A DNA stretch of 64,000 bases from NCBI RefSeq assembly GCF_003287285.1, contig NZ_QMIG01000010.1:62001-126000 (forward strand). Direction: 5' to 3'. The stretch comes from Phytoactinopolyspora halophila (GTDB taxonomy: Bacteria > Actinomycetota > Actinomycetes > Jiangellales > Jiangellaceae). The notes below the pieces were generated by a model, which ran no database searches, was not told the DNA's origin, and was given only the letters and a program-made list of their open reading frames with translations. Shown here piece by piece: positions 1 through 8,665 of the stretch (the stretch's first letter is position 1; the number at the start of each line of letters is the position of its first letter). Made by a program: the position numbers and the translations under genes.

Positions 1-1
1 G

Positions 2-271
2 GCAGCGAACATCGGCCAGCTCGTCCGTTTCAACTGCCCGGCACAAGCTGCGGGCGACCAGATGCTCGTGCCGGCCGCAGCCAACGGCCAGCCGGCGTTC
101 GGCCTGTACATGCGCGACAGCAACGGCGACTACCAGGCGTTCCACTTGCAGGTGCTGGATGTCACGCCGGCGGGCGTCTCGCACGTCGCGGCGTTCTTCG
201 ACCCCAGCTTGTTCCGGGTCTTCGGCCTTCCAGAGACGTGGCCAGCGGGGTTGCGGCCGCCGCGGCGGTGA
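2..271 (+). CDS. SigJ-like ECF sigma factor, C-terminal SnoaL-like domain (5' truncated)
   Basis: Only the last 89 codons are in the window; the reading frame is open from base 2. The segment ANGQPAFGLYMRD, then AFHLQVLDV, then HVAAFFDPSLFRVFGLP is the pattern of the SnoaL/NTF2-like domain that closes many actinobacterial SigJ-type ECF sigma factors. The sigma2 and sigma4 domains would lie upstream, outside the window, so the family call rests on this tail alone. The next gene starts 10 bases later on the same strand, so the two are probably co-transcribed. A free-standing SnoaL-like protein is the main alternative. Confidence 0.6.
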   Translation, partial: AANIGQLVRFNCPAQAAGDQMLVPAAANGQPAFGLYMRDSNGDYQAFHLQVLDVTPAGVSHVAAFFDPSLFRVFGLPETWPAGLRPPRR

Positions 272-280
272 GGGGCGGAT

Positions 281-886
281 ATGACCAGCCACACTGCCGT
301 GACCGAGGGCGTAGCCCTGCTGGAACGCGCGATGAGCTACGCCCTCGGTGTACTGTCCCGGGTCGGCCCCGAGCACATGGGCTCGTCCACGCCGTGCAGG
401 AGCTGGGATCTTCGTGACCTTCTCCTCCATGTGGACGATTCGCTGGCGGCGCTGGGTGAGGCCGTGGACGGCGGCGCCACGAATGCGACCGGCGGGAAGG
501 CCGGAGCCGTGGCGACACCCGGCGGCACGGTCACGGCCGTACGTGAGCGTGCCTGCACGTTGCTTGGTACGTTGAGCGCTCCGGAGCGCTCAACGTACGC
601 GGTCGTCGGCGATCAGCCCGTGAGTTCCGGGCTCGTCGCCGTCACCGGCGCGGTCGAGGTGGCGGTCCACGGATGGGACGTGGCCCGCACCTGCGGGGTC
701 GATCATCCTGTCCCCGTGGCATTGTCCGAAGAACTCTGCGAGTTCGTGCCATCGCTGGTCAGCCGGGCCGATCGGGTCACCCGTTTCGCGCCGCCGGTCG
801 AGCTGCCGCCGGGGGCGGATCCGTGTGCACGCCTGGTGGCGTTCCTGGGCCGGAATCCGTCGTGGCCGGATCGGGCTCGTCGCTAG
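281..886 (+). CDS. TIGR03086-type metal-binding DinB-like protein
   Basis: 201 aa. The N-terminal half has the helical maleylpyruvate isomerase/DinB-like pattern, with the typical TPCRSWDLRDLLLHV segment around residues 38-52 and a second histidine in HGWDVARTCG near residue 129. These histidines probably belong to the metal site of the fold. Related proteins include mycothiol-dependent enzymes, but no substrate can be named here. GAGGGG lies just before the ATG. It follows the SigJ-like gene by 10 bases. Its last 110 bases overlap the convergent MFS gene. Confidence 0.7.
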   Translation: MTSHTAVTEGVALLERAMSYALGVLSRVGPEHMGSSTPCRSWDLRDLLLHVDDSLAALGEAVDGGATNATGGKAGAVATPGGTVTAVRERACTLLGTLSAPERSTYAVVGDQPVSSGLVAVTGAVEVAVHGWDVARTCGVDHPVPVALSEELCEFVPSLVSRADRVTRFAPPVELPPGADPCARLVAFLGRNPSWPDRARR

Positions 887-2300
887 ACCCGTCGTGACCG
901 GAACCGGGACGAGACGAACGCGATGTGCGCAGGGCCATCACGGTGGCGCTCGCCAGGGTGGCGAGCGCCACCAGGAGGAGGGCCCCGGTGCGCAGGGCGG
1001 TGGTCCCGCCACCGGACAGCGACCACGCCAGGGCACCGAGCGCGGGGCCGAGGGAGAACCCCAGCGTCCGGAAGAGCGACGACACCCCGCCAGCGGTGCC
1101 GGCCATCGATCGGGACGCGGACGCCAGGATGGCTGCCGAGATCGGACCCGCGAACAGACCTTGACCGGTGCCGATCAGCGCTAGCCGCCATGCGACGTCG
1201 AGCGGGTGCGGATCGGTCCCGAGGAGGAAGATTCCCATCGCTCCGGACAGCGTGATCATGCCGCCGGTGAGCAACACCGGCCAGTACCCGTACCGATCGG
1301 CGAGAACTCCGGCCAGGGGAGAGATCGTGGCCATCGCGAGTCCGAGAGCCAGCAGGACGAGCCCGGCCATGGTGGCACTGCGCTGGAATATCTCGATGAA
1401 GAAGTACGGCATCAGGAAGTTGGTCGCGGCAAAGCCAGATGTCATGAACATCAACGAGACGACCATGAGTCCCACCCGTGGCTGCCGGAGGAAGGCGGTG
1501 ACCGGCCTCGACGCGGGCAGGCGTGTCCACGCGGCGGCGGCGAGCACGGTGAACGCGCCCAGTGCCGCCGGGAAGGCAGCCTGGCCGGGATTCTCGCCCA
1601 GGAGCGTGAGTCCCAGCATGAGCGCTCCGACGGCGCCGCCGAGAACGAGCGCTTCGCTCACGAGGTGCCGGTCGGGAATCGGCAGGGCTACCTGCCCGCG
1701 CGCTCCGGAAGGTATGGCGCGATGGCCCAGCCACATGGCGAGCAGGACGATCGGCAAGCTGACGGCGAAGATCGGACGCCAGCCATAGTTCTCCGCGAGC
1801 GTGCCCCCGAGTGCGGGCCCGACCATGCCGGAAAGCGGGATGAAAGTCAGGATCACGCCCATCGCCCGGCCCCGGTGTTCGGCCCGGACGCTCGTGGCGA
1901 TCACCGGGAATCCCAGCACCGCCACCAGGGCCGCGAAGATCCCTTGGAGAGCACGGCTCCCGATCAGCGTCTCGATCGTGGGCGCGACCATGACCACCAG
2001 GCTGGTCACGCCGTAGCCGGAGACGGCGAAGAAGTAGGCGGCACGGATCTGTGCCCGGTCGATCCAGCGGCCGACCGGAATACCCAGTGCGACCATGGGG
2101 AGGAAGTACGCGAGCATCACCCACTGCGTCACGCTCGGGGACGCGTCGAACTCGGCGCCGACGACGGGAAGAGCGACGGCGACGATCGCCATGTCGAGGG
2201 CGACGAGCACGATGGCGCTCGCGGCTACGATGACAGCCTTCCAGTTGGTTGCCGGGATGTCGTCGGACTCCCCGTGTGTCGTGGGATGTGTCGTGGTCAT
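777..2300 (-). CDS. MFS drug/efflux transporter
   Basis: 507 aa. The protein opens with a short polar stretch, then AIVLVALDMAIVAVALPVVG, the first helix typical of DHA-type drug:proton antiporters. QWVMLAYFLPMVALGIPVG follows, and then a run of hydrophobic helices to about residue 455, consistent with at least 12 membrane spans. The C-terminus is a hydrophilic Gly/Pro/Asp-rich tail of about 50 residues. AAGGAG sits 7 bases before the ATG at 2300; an open frame continues upstream but covers the flavin reductase gene. It lies 41 bases behind that reductase, so the two probably form an operon. Substrate unknown. Confidence 0.85.
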   Translation of the reverse strand: MTTTHPTTHGESDDIPATNWKAVIVAASAIVLVALDMAIVAVALPVVGAEFDASPSVTQWVMLAYFLPMVALGIPVGRWIDRAQIRAAYFFAVSGYGVTSLVVMVAPTIETLIGSRALQGIFAALVAVLGFPVIATSVRAEHRGRAMGVILTFIPLSGMVGPALGGTLAENYGWRPIFAVSLPIVLLAMWLGHRAIPSGARGQVALPIPDRHLVSEALVLGGAVGALMLGLTLLGENPGQAAFPAALGAFTVLAAAAWTRLPASRPVTAFLRQPRVGLMVVSLMFMTSGFAATNFLMPYFFIEIFQRSATMAGLVLLALGLAMATISPLAGVLADRYGYWPVLLTGGMITLSGAMGIFLLGTDPHPLDVAWRLALIGTGQGLFAGPISAAILASASRSMAGTAGGVSSLFRTLGFSLGPALGALAWSLSGGGTTALRTGALLLVALATLASATVMALRTSRSSRPGSGHDGSSDEPDPATTDSGPGTPPGVHTDPPPAAARPAARNG

Positions 2301-2341
2301 CGAGAGCTCCTTGCGAATCTGGCGACGGTGCTCACGCCGGG

Positions 2342-2914
2342 TCACGCCGCCGTCATGGCCGGATCGAAACGGGCGGCGAGCTCGCCGATCAGGCCGGTGC
2401 ATTGCTGGCGGAACTCGGGAGCTATGAGCCTGCTCGCGGCGTCGAATTGCTGGAAGGCTTGAGGAACGGCGAGCTCGCTGCCGACGAGCTCGGCGCCGAT
2501 GATGGTGAGCACCCGGCGAAGGCTTTCCTGGGCCCAGGCCGCGCCATAGGGCGTCGGGCTGGCGCTCATCGTCGCGACCGGCTTGCCTTCCAGTACTGCG
2601 CTGCCCCGCGGGCGTGAGGCCCAGTCCAGCGCATTTTTGAGCTGGCCGGGGATGGATCCGTTGTATTCCGGAGTCGCGATCAGTGCCGCGTCGGCCTGCG
2701 CGATCGCGCTGCGGAGGTCGGCGACCGCTTCCGGCACCGGCCCGTCCTCCAGGTCTTCGTTGAAGGCCGGGATCCGGGCGAGCCCATTCCAGACGTCGAG
2801 GTTGAGCCCCGGTGGTAGTTCGTGGGACACGGCATGGAGTAGCTGCCGATTGAAGGACTCGCGGCGAAGGCTTCCGGGGATGCCGACGATGGTGATAGCG
2901 CGTTGCGAATTCAC
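2342..2914 (-). CDS. NADPH-dependent FMN reductase family protein
   Basis: 190 aa flavodoxin-like quinone/chromate/azo-reductase family protein. GIPGSLRRESFNRQLL near residue 10 is the FMN phosphate-binding loop. The segment ATPEYNGSIPGQLKNALDW is the family hallmark that contacts the flavin ring. I chose GTG at 2914 because GAGGAG stands 8 bases before it; an in-frame ATG at 2983 would add 23 atypical residues and has no good ribosome site. It is the first gene of a pair with the MFS transporter. A reductase plus exporter suggests detoxification of a quinone or similar compound, which is inference. Confidence 0.85.
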   Translation of the reverse strand: MNSQRAITIVGIPGSLRRESFNRQLLHAVSHELPPGLNLDVWNGLARIPAFNEDLEDGPVPEAVADLRSAIAQADAALIATPEYNGSIPGQLKNALDWASRPRGSAVLEGKPVATMSASPTPYGAAWAQESLRRVLTIIGAELVGSELAVPQAFQQFDAASRLIAPEFRQQCTGLIGELAARFDPAMTAA

Positions 2915-2931
2915 GTCGAATGCTCCTCGTG

Positions 2932-2961
2932 GACACCGGCCGGTCGGTCCGGCCTGGTGTC
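2932..2961. promoter_or_regulatory. Inverted repeat in the leader of the flavin reductase operon
   Basis: GACACCGGCCGG at 2932-2943 pairs with CCGGCCTGGTGTC at 2949-2961 with one bulged base and a 5-base loop. It lies just upstream of the Shine-Dalgarno sequence of the flavin reductase gene and between that gene and the LuxR-family gene. No T-run follows on the minus strand, so it is not a standard terminator. A repressor operator or a leader hairpin is more likely. Confidence 0.45.
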
Positions 2962-3036
2962 TACGAGATTCGCCGTAAGCCATGCCTGACGCATGGGGAC
3001 GCGGCCGTATTTCTGGGTGCCGGCCGGGCGGCCGAA

Positions 3037-5928
3037 CTAAGAATCCACGAGTCCGAGGCGGTACGCGGTGGCCGCCGCCTCCGTCCTGTTGGTCAGGCCG
3101 AGCTTGGCCAACACGCGGGAGACGTGGACGCTCGCCGTCTTGGCGGAGATGAACAGCTCGGCCGCGATGTCGTGATTGTCCCGTCCGGAGGCGACGAGGC
3201 GCAGCACGTCGAGCTCCCGATTGGTGAGCCCGAGCTGGACGCGGACCCGCTCCACCGGGTCGGTGTCCTCCACGTCCGCGCCCGGGAGGGTGATCCTGGC
3301 TCGCCGGGCGAGGCGGGCGATCGCGTCCCGAAGCGGCGCGGCGCGAAGGTCGGCCACCAGAGCGTCGGCGCGCCGCAGCGCCTCCGCGGCGGCGTCTCGA
3401 TCGTTGTCGACCGCCACAGCCGTCTCGGCGAAGCCCAGAAGCGCGCGCGCCAGCTCGAAGGGATCACCGGTGTTCTCCCAGGCCCGGACCGCGGATTGCC
3501 ATGCCTCGCGATCGTCCTTCCCCTCGGCCCGTGCGGTCTCGGCGTGAAACACGTGCCGGTGCGCGTCCTGCACGGGGCCCACCACCTGCATGGTGTCCGC
3601 ATGGGAACGTAGCGTCGTCAAGAGGTCGGCATCACCTGCGGCACCTGCTGCCCGGGCGGCGGCGACCAGGAACGGCCAGGAGAAGCGGGACGGCTCATGC
3701 ATGTCGTTCTCGGCGACGATCTGCCGGGCTCGGGCACATGCCTGTTCACCGTCGCCCTGATGAAGGAGGAGCTCGATCTCCAGGCAGGCCGTCGGGAAGA
3801 CGAGACTGGCCCCGCCTTCGGCGACGCCCCGCCCGGTCTCGACGGCCAGCTGGGCGGGCGAGGTGTCGCCACGGGCCAGCGCAATCATCGCTTGCTGGCG
3901 CCACAGGTCGGCCCGGATCAGCGGTGGCGGCGCCAGGGCCAGGTATTCGTCGGCGACCTGCCATGCCTCGTCCCACCGGCCGAGCGAGACGAGCGAGCTC
4001 ACCAGGCTGATCGCCTGCGGGCCAGCGAAGATTCGGGTGACGCCTGCCTCGGCCGCGGCGTTCAGGCCACGCCGCGCGACCGCCGCCGCGCGTTCGTACT
4101 CGCCGTATGCGTCCAAGAGGTGAGTCTCCGCGTGAAGTGCCCGCATGAGCAGGTAGTGCGCGCCGCGGCTGTGCGCGATGGCCTGCGCTTCGTGCAGGCA
4201 CGGAAGCTGCGCTTCGAGATCCCCGAAACGTGACTGGAGAGTGGCGAGTAGTACCAGGCTGAATACCTCGCTTTCCCGGTCCGCATGCCGGCGGGCGAGC
4301 GTCAGCGCGTCCTCGCCGACGCGTCTCGCTTCGTCGTGCGCGGGAATGTCCATCAGCCGGGATGCGAGCGCGGAGAGGACACGCGCCCGGCCGGGTTCGT
4401 CGTGCGGGACGATCCTGGCGGCGGTGCGGAGGTCATCGAGATCGCCTCCGCTGCCGAGCACGCGGAGCAGGCCGCCACGTAGCGTCAGCAGCCGGGCCGA
4501 TCGCACCGGGTCGTCGCCGAGCTCGGCCAGTGCTTCGGTGGCCAGGTGCACTCCCCGCTCCGCCTCGCCTGCCAGGCGTGCGGCCTCGGCCGCGCGTTCC
4601 AGCACTGCCGGATGGTCGAGGCCGATTCGGGTGGACGGATCGTCGACGTGATCCCAGAGCTGGAGCACGCGTTCGAGCATGCCCAGCTGTTCGGTGTGAG
4701 CCAGGGACTGCGCGGTGTGGGCGGCGGCATGCCATGCTGCCGCGAGCGCGCGGGTCGGCTCGCCGGCCTGATGCCAGTGATGGGCGAGATCGAGCACGGA
4801 GCGTCCGTCCGGGCCCAGGGACGGAGCGGACTCCAGAGCTTCGGCGTAGCGCAGGTGACGTCGGATTCGATCACCTGGTAGCTGGTCGTCATACACGGCA
4901 TCCCGGATGAGCGCGTGCCGGAATGCGTACGCCTCGCCCTCGACTCGTAGCACGTTGGTGGAGACCGCCGGTCGGAGGGCGGCCGAGAGCGCGGCGTCGT
5001 CGAGACCCGTGACGGCGGCCAGCAAGCGGTGCTCTACTCGTACGCCGCCGACGGCGGCCACCTGCACGGCATCCGAGGTCTCGGCCGGAAGCCGGTGGAT
5101 GGGTGCGAGCAGCAGGTCCTGGAGGGATCTCGGCGGTGCCGTATCTCCCGGGCCGCTCTCGGCTAGGAGGGCCTCGACGAACAGGGGGATGCCATCACTG
5201 CGCCGGTATACGTTGGCGATGCGCTCCGCTGACGGCGTGGCACCGAGCAGGTGCCGTGCCTGCTGGTTCACCTCGTCCCGCGTGAGGCGGGCCAGTTCCC
5301 GGCGATTTACCCATGCCACCCGTTCCAGCTCGGCGAGCGAAGCCCGGAGCGGATGCGAGCGATCGAGCTCGTCCGAACGGTACGTGACGATGATCAATAG
5401 TCCGGGTGTGGACTGCTGGTTCCGGACGAGGAAGTCCAGAAGATCGCAACTCGAGGCCGCGGCCCAATGGGCGTCCTCGATGACCAGCACGGTTGTTTCG
5501 TTCCTGGCGATGTTGCCGAACAACGCCAGGACCTCTTCGAACAGCCGTGCCCGAGCCGTGCTGGTGTCGGTGCCGGTGTCGGTGCGGCCGAGGGCCGGCA
5601 GGACGCGGGGAAGCTCTCCCGCTGTGTCGCCGGGCAGCAGCTCGCCGAACGACTCCTGGCCCAGCACGGACAGCAAATCGCGCAATGCGGCGGTGAACGG
5701 TGCGAAGGGAAGCCCGTCGGCGCCGCGCTCGGAACACCCTCCGATGAGGATCCGGGTCCGGCTGGCGACCTGCCCGGCGAACTCCTGGACGAGCCGGGTC
5801 TTTCCGATGCCCGCCTCGCCGCCGACGAGAATGGTGGCCGCAGATCCCGCGCGCACCCGCTCCAGCGCGTCGGTGAGTGCGGCGAGATCCGTACCGCGCC
5901 CCAGAAGAGACGGGCTCACGGTGGTCAT
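3037..5928 (-). CDS. LuxR-family (LAL) AAA ATPase transcriptional regulator
   Basis: 963 aa, the usual size for large ATP-binding LuxR regulators. The N-terminus has LLGRGTDLAALTDAL and then Walker A GGEAGIGKT at about residues 36-44. Walker B-like TTVLVIEDAHWA is near residue 140. A long TPR-like helical region follows, and a C-terminal LuxR helix-turn-helix (LTNRELDVLRLVASGRDNHD onward) occupies the last 65 residues. I start at ATG 5928, which has GGGGGA ahead. The gene precedes the reductase-MFS pair on the same strand with 122 bases between, so it may control them; no target is proven. Confidence 0.9.
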   Translation of the reverse strand: MTTVSPSLLGRGTDLAALTDALERVRAGSAATILVGGEAGIGKTRLVQEFAGQVASRTRILIGGCSERGADGLPFAPFTAALRDLLSVLGQESFGELLPGDTAGELPRVLPALGRTDTGTDTSTARARLFEEVLALFGNIARNETTVLVIEDAHWAAASSCDLLDFLVRNQQSTPGLLIIVTYRSDELDRSHPLRASLAELERVAWVNRRELARLTRDEVNQQARHLLGATPSAERIANVYRRSDGIPLFVEALLAESGPGDTAPPRSLQDLLLAPIHRLPAETSDAVQVAAVGGVRVEHRLLAAVTGLDDAALSAALRPAVSTNVLRVEGEAYAFRHALIRDAVYDDQLPGDRIRRHLRYAEALESAPSLGPDGRSVLDLAHHWHQAGEPTRALAAAWHAAAHTAQSLAHTEQLGMLERVLQLWDHVDDPSTRIGLDHPAVLERAAEAARLAGEAERGVHLATEALAELGDDPVRSARLLTLRGGLLRVLGSGGDLDDLRTAARIVPHDEPGRARVLSALASRLMDIPAHDEARRVGEDALTLARRHADRESEVFSLVLLATLQSRFGDLEAQLPCLHEAQAIAHSRGAHYLLMRALHAETHLLDAYGEYERAAAVARRGLNAAAEAGVTRIFAGPQAISLVSSLVSLGRWDEAWQVADEYLALAPPPLIRADLWRQQAMIALARGDTSPAQLAVETGRGVAEGGASLVFPTACLEIELLLHQGDGEQACARARQIVAENDMHEPSRFSWPFLVAAARAAGAAGDADLLTTLRSHADTMQVVGPVQDAHRHVFHAETARAEGKDDREAWQSAVRAWENTGDPFELARALLGFAETAVAVDNDRDAAAEALRRADALVADLRAAPLRDAIARLARRARITLPGADVEDTDPVERVRVQLGLTNRELDVLRLVASGRDNHDIAAELFISAKTASVHVSRVLAKLGLTNRTEAAATAYRLGLVDS

Positions 5929-6005
5929 CAGCGAATCCCCCGGTCCTTGGGCATGTGCCGAACCATGCGCCATCTTACGCGGGCGGCGGACCGGGATGGG
6001 CGGGG

Positions 6006-6764
6006 TCAGTCCAGGTAGAAGATCCGATCGTGATGTTCGGCCAGGTGCTTCTCGTTCCACTCCGAACCGCCGTCGAGATTCGCCGAGAGGAACACGGGAG
6101 GGGTGATGTCGCGAGCCAGCAGGCCGTCGATGATCGCGGCGACCAGGGCGTGGAGAACGGCAGCCGCGGTCACTCCCGACGCCGGACCGAACGGCTGGGG
6201 CACGCCGTCAGCGGACAGGAGGGCGTCGCCCTTCGGCACCTTGGTGTCCAGCACGATGTCGCTCACGTCGACCAGCCGCTCTCCCGACTCGTCGCGGGTG
6301 GGCACGTCCGCGTACGACGACGAGGTGACGGCGAGGACGGTGGCGCCCAGTTCCCGGGCGCGCCGGGCGGTTTGCACGGGCATCGCGTTGCGGCCGGAGA
6401 GTGAGACGACGATCAGTACGTCGCCGGATCGTACCGGGCTGGTGTCGACCAACGCCGGGCCGTAACCGGAGAGCCGTTCGAGCTGTGACGTCAGCGTCGC
6501 CGGGCGTACGGTCATGCCGTCGAGACCGGGCGCGAGCAGGGGGTTGACCAGCATGAGCCCACCCGCGCGGTAGACGATTTCCTGGACGGCGAGGGCCGAG
6601 TGGCCGCAGCCGAACGCGAAGAGCCGCGCCCCGCCGGCGATCTGTTCCGCGATCCGGTCGCCGGCCTCGGCGAGGGCAGGGCTCTCTTCGGAGGCGACGC
6701 GTTGCAGGATCTCGATCGCCGCATCGAGGTAGCGGCGGGGCGCTGGGGACGCGATTTCTGTCAC
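6006..6764 (-). CDS. SIS domain protein (UPF0309-like)
   Basis: 252 aa. SIS (sugar isomerase) fold: ARLFAFGCGHSALAVQEIVYR near residue 46 forms the first phosphosugar loop, and VLIVVSLSGRNAMPV near 120 is the S-x-S-G-x-N sugar-phosphate motif. The whole protein resembles the UPF0309 family. GTG at 6764 is preferred because GGAG lies 6 bases before it. It is divergent from the PTS operon across a DasR-like site. It therefore probably acts on the phosphorylated sugar that the PTS imports, as isomerase, etherase or deaminase; which one is not visible. Confidence 0.8.
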   Translation of the reverse strand: MTEIASPAPRRYLDAAIEILQRVASEESPALAEAGDRIAEQIAGGARLFAFGCGHSALAVQEIVYRAGGLMLVNPLLAPGLDGMTVRPATLTSQLERLSGYGPALVDTSPVRSGDVLIVVSLSGRNAMPVQTARRARELGATVLAVTSSSYADVPTRDESGERLVDVSDIVLDTKVPKGDALLSADGVPQPFGPASGVTAAAVLHALVAAIIDGLLARDITPPVFLSANLDGGSEWNEKHLAEHHDRIFYLD

Positions 6765-6819
6765 AGCATCTCCTGACGAATCGAACATGTGATGGTCTGT
6801 TACGGAAAGCGTTGTGAGT

Positions 6820-6835
6820 GAAGGTCTAGACCACT
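6820..6835. promoter_or_regulatory. DasR/GntR-type operator (dre-like) between SIS and PTS genes
   Basis: The 10-base palindrome GGTCTAGACC (6823-6832) followed by ACT matches 13 of 16 positions of the DasR responsive element AGTGGTCTAGACCACT as I recall it; only the three leftmost bases differ. Further TGGTC half-sites lie at 6794-6798 and 6853-6857. The position between divergent SIS and PTS genes fits joint repression by a GntR/HutC-type regulator responding to an amino-sugar phosphate. No such regulator is in the window. Confidence 0.6.
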
Positions 6836-6898
6836 ACAGTCTCAAGCATAAAGTGGTCGACGAGGGTCCATGCCAGCGAGCCCGTGGAGGATATGGCC

Positions 6899-8344
6899 GT
6901 GGATGTGCTCGAGTTCATCGCCACGAACGTGTTCAACGAGGTGGCGATCCTGATCGGCCTGATCACGATGATCGGGCTGCTGCTTCAGCGTAAGCCGGTG
7001 GAGGATCTGATAGGTGGCGCCATCCGGGCGACCATCGGGGTGCTCATCCTGTTCATCGGCGTCGACGTGTTCACCGGTGGCCTCGAATCGTTCCAGGCCA
7101 TCGTCGCGAGCGCCGTCGGGCTCGACCCGCCGGAGGCGAGTAACACGCTCGACCAGTTCCTCGGCGAGCACGGCAGCAACGTCGCGCTCGTCATCACGTT
7201 CGGCTTCGTCATACACCTGGTCCTGGTCCGGGTGTTCAAGACGCGGTACGTGTACCTGACCGGTCATCTGCTGTTCTGGATGGCGGTCGTGATCACCGCG
7301 TGCCTGGTCCAGGCTTTCGGGGATATCGACCAGTGGCGGATCGTCCTGGTGGGCTCGATCATCGCCGGATGCTACTGGACCATCCAGCCGCTGTTCATCG
7401 CGCCCATGATGCGCCGGGTGATCTCCTCCGACGATTGGGGCTACGCGCACACCAGCTCGTCGGTGGCCTGGCTCGGCGGCAAGGTCGCCCCGCTCGTGGG
7501 TGATCACCAGCAGCATGACGTCGAGAACGTCCGCATGCCGCGCCGCCTGTCCTTCTTCAAGGACGTCACGGTCTCCACCGCGGTCGTCATCGGCGTCATC
7601 ATGCTGATCGCGATCGCGTTCGCCGACCAGGGTGTGGCCAGCGAGCAAGCCGCGAACTACGACCCCGAGGTGAACACCTGGGTCTGGGCGGTCATCGCGG
7701 CCTTCCGATTCGCGGCCGGCATCGCCATCCTGCTCTACGGCGTCCGGATGTTCCTCGCCGAGATCGTGCCGGCCTTCACCGGCATCAGCGAGAAGGCGAT
7801 CAAGGGCTCGCGGCCAGGCCTCGACGTGCCCACCATCTTCCCGGTGGCTCCGAGTGCCGTCATGGTCGGGTTCGTCTCCACCACAGCGACGTTCCTCATC
7901 CTCATGGGTGTCTTCGCCGCGCTCGGCTGGTTCGTGCTCGTCCCGCCGATGATCATGTTGTTCTTCGTCGGCGCCGGCGCCGCCGTCTACGGCAACGCGT
8001 TCGGCGGCTGGCGTGGCTCGGTCGTGGCCGGAGCCATCACCGGAGTCGCGCTCGCCTTCGGGCAGTGGGCCGGATGGCACATGCTCGCCGACACGGCCCC
8101 GGAGCTGGCCACGCTGGCAGATCCCGACTGGTACATCATGATGCTGGTGGTCCTCGGGCTGAGCGAGCTGTTCTCCGGGTTCGGCGCCAACGCCGTGCTG
8201 CTCGTCGCCCTCGTGGTCGCGGTCGCGTTCGGGGTGTGGTTGTGGACCGTCAAGCGGATACAACGACGTGCCGGTGAACCGGTCACCGGTCTGGAGCCAG
8301 AATCGGATGTGACCGATCCCTCCTCTCCAACGAAAGAGCGGTGA
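6899..8344 (+). CDS. PTS system IIC component, ascorbate/UlaA type
   Basis: 481 aa membrane permease subunit with about ten or more hydrophobic spans. The first is NEVAILIGLITMIGLLL; the motif ATIGVLILFIGVDVFTGGL follows, and GNAFGGWRG lies near residue 365. The overall pattern is that of UlaA/SgaT-like IIC proteins. GGAGG at 6886-6890 is 8 bases before the GTG at 6899. In-frame ATG 6893 and GTG 6884 are possible but badly spaced. It is followed 6 bases later by IIB, then IIA. The sugar is unknown; ascorbate-type transporters carry several sugar acids and alditols. Confidence 0.85.
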   Translation: MDVLEFIATNVFNEVAILIGLITMIGLLLQRKPVEDLIGGAIRATIGVLILFIGVDVFTGGLESFQAIVASAVGLDPPEASNTLDQFLGEHGSNVALVITFGFVIHLVLVRVFKTRYVYLTGHLLFWMAVVITACLVQAFGDIDQWRIVLVGSIIAGCYWTIQPLFIAPMMRRVISSDDWGYAHTSSSVAWLGGKVAPLVGDHQQHDVENVRMPRRLSFFKDVTVSTAVVIGVIMLIAIAFADQGVASEQAANYDPEVNTWVWAVIAAFRFAAGIAILLYGVRMFLAEIVPAFTGISEKAIKGSRPGLDVPTIFPVAPSAVMVGFVSTTATFLILMGVFAALGWFVLVPPMIMLFFVGAGAAVYGNAFGGWRGSVVAGAITGVALAFGQWAGWHMLADTAPELATLADPDWYIMMLVVLGLSELFSGFGANAVLLVALVVAVAFGVWLWTVKRIQRRAGEPVTGLEPESDVTDPSSPTKER

Positions 8345-8350
8345 GTTGCG

Positions 8351-8665
8351 TTGAGTACGTCGTCGCCGGGACCCGATCGCCAGCTCGCGGTGCTGACCGT
8401 GTGCGGCGTGGGCATGGGCAGCAGCCTGATCTTGCGCATGAACGCCGAGAAGGCGCTGAAAGCGCTGGGTGTGAACGCGAAGGTCGAACACACAGACCTG
8501 TCGTCGGCACGCGGAATGCGCGCCGACGTGATCATCGCGCAGGGCCTGCACACCGAGGACCTCGGGGGAGCCGCGCCCGTCATCGTCCCGATCTCCAACT
8601 TCATGGACGTGGACGGGTTGCGAAACCAGCTCGACGAAGCGTTGCGCGCGCAAGGGTGGCTGTGA
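8351..8665 (+). CDS. PTS system IIB component (ascorbate/lactose-type fold)
   Basis: 104 aa. TVCGVGMGSSLILRM carries the phosphorylated cysteine at about residue 18 in the C-G-x-G-x-G-S-S context of ascorbate-type IIB subunits. The domain accepts phosphate from IIA and passes it to the sugar at IIC. The only in-frame start near the beginning is TTG at 8351, with weak ribosome binding, so translational coupling to IIC is likely. Its TGA shares one base with the ATG of IIA. Confidence 0.85.
   Translation: MSTSSPGPDRQLAVLTVCGVGMGSSLILRMNAEKALKALGVNAKVEHTDLSSARGMRADVIIAQGLHTEDLGGAAPVIVPISNFMDVDGLRNQLDEALRAQGWL

Noticed and set aside
1206-2462. 418-codon plus-strand frame over the MFS gene
   Set aside because: Antisense shadow; the minus-strand MFS is clear and has a good ribosome site.
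6842-8653. 603-codon open frame on the minus strand over the PTS genes
   Set aside because: It is rich in His, Asp, Arg and Gly with no hydrophobic or domain pattern. It mirrors the high-GC PTS frames, and its start has no ribosome site.
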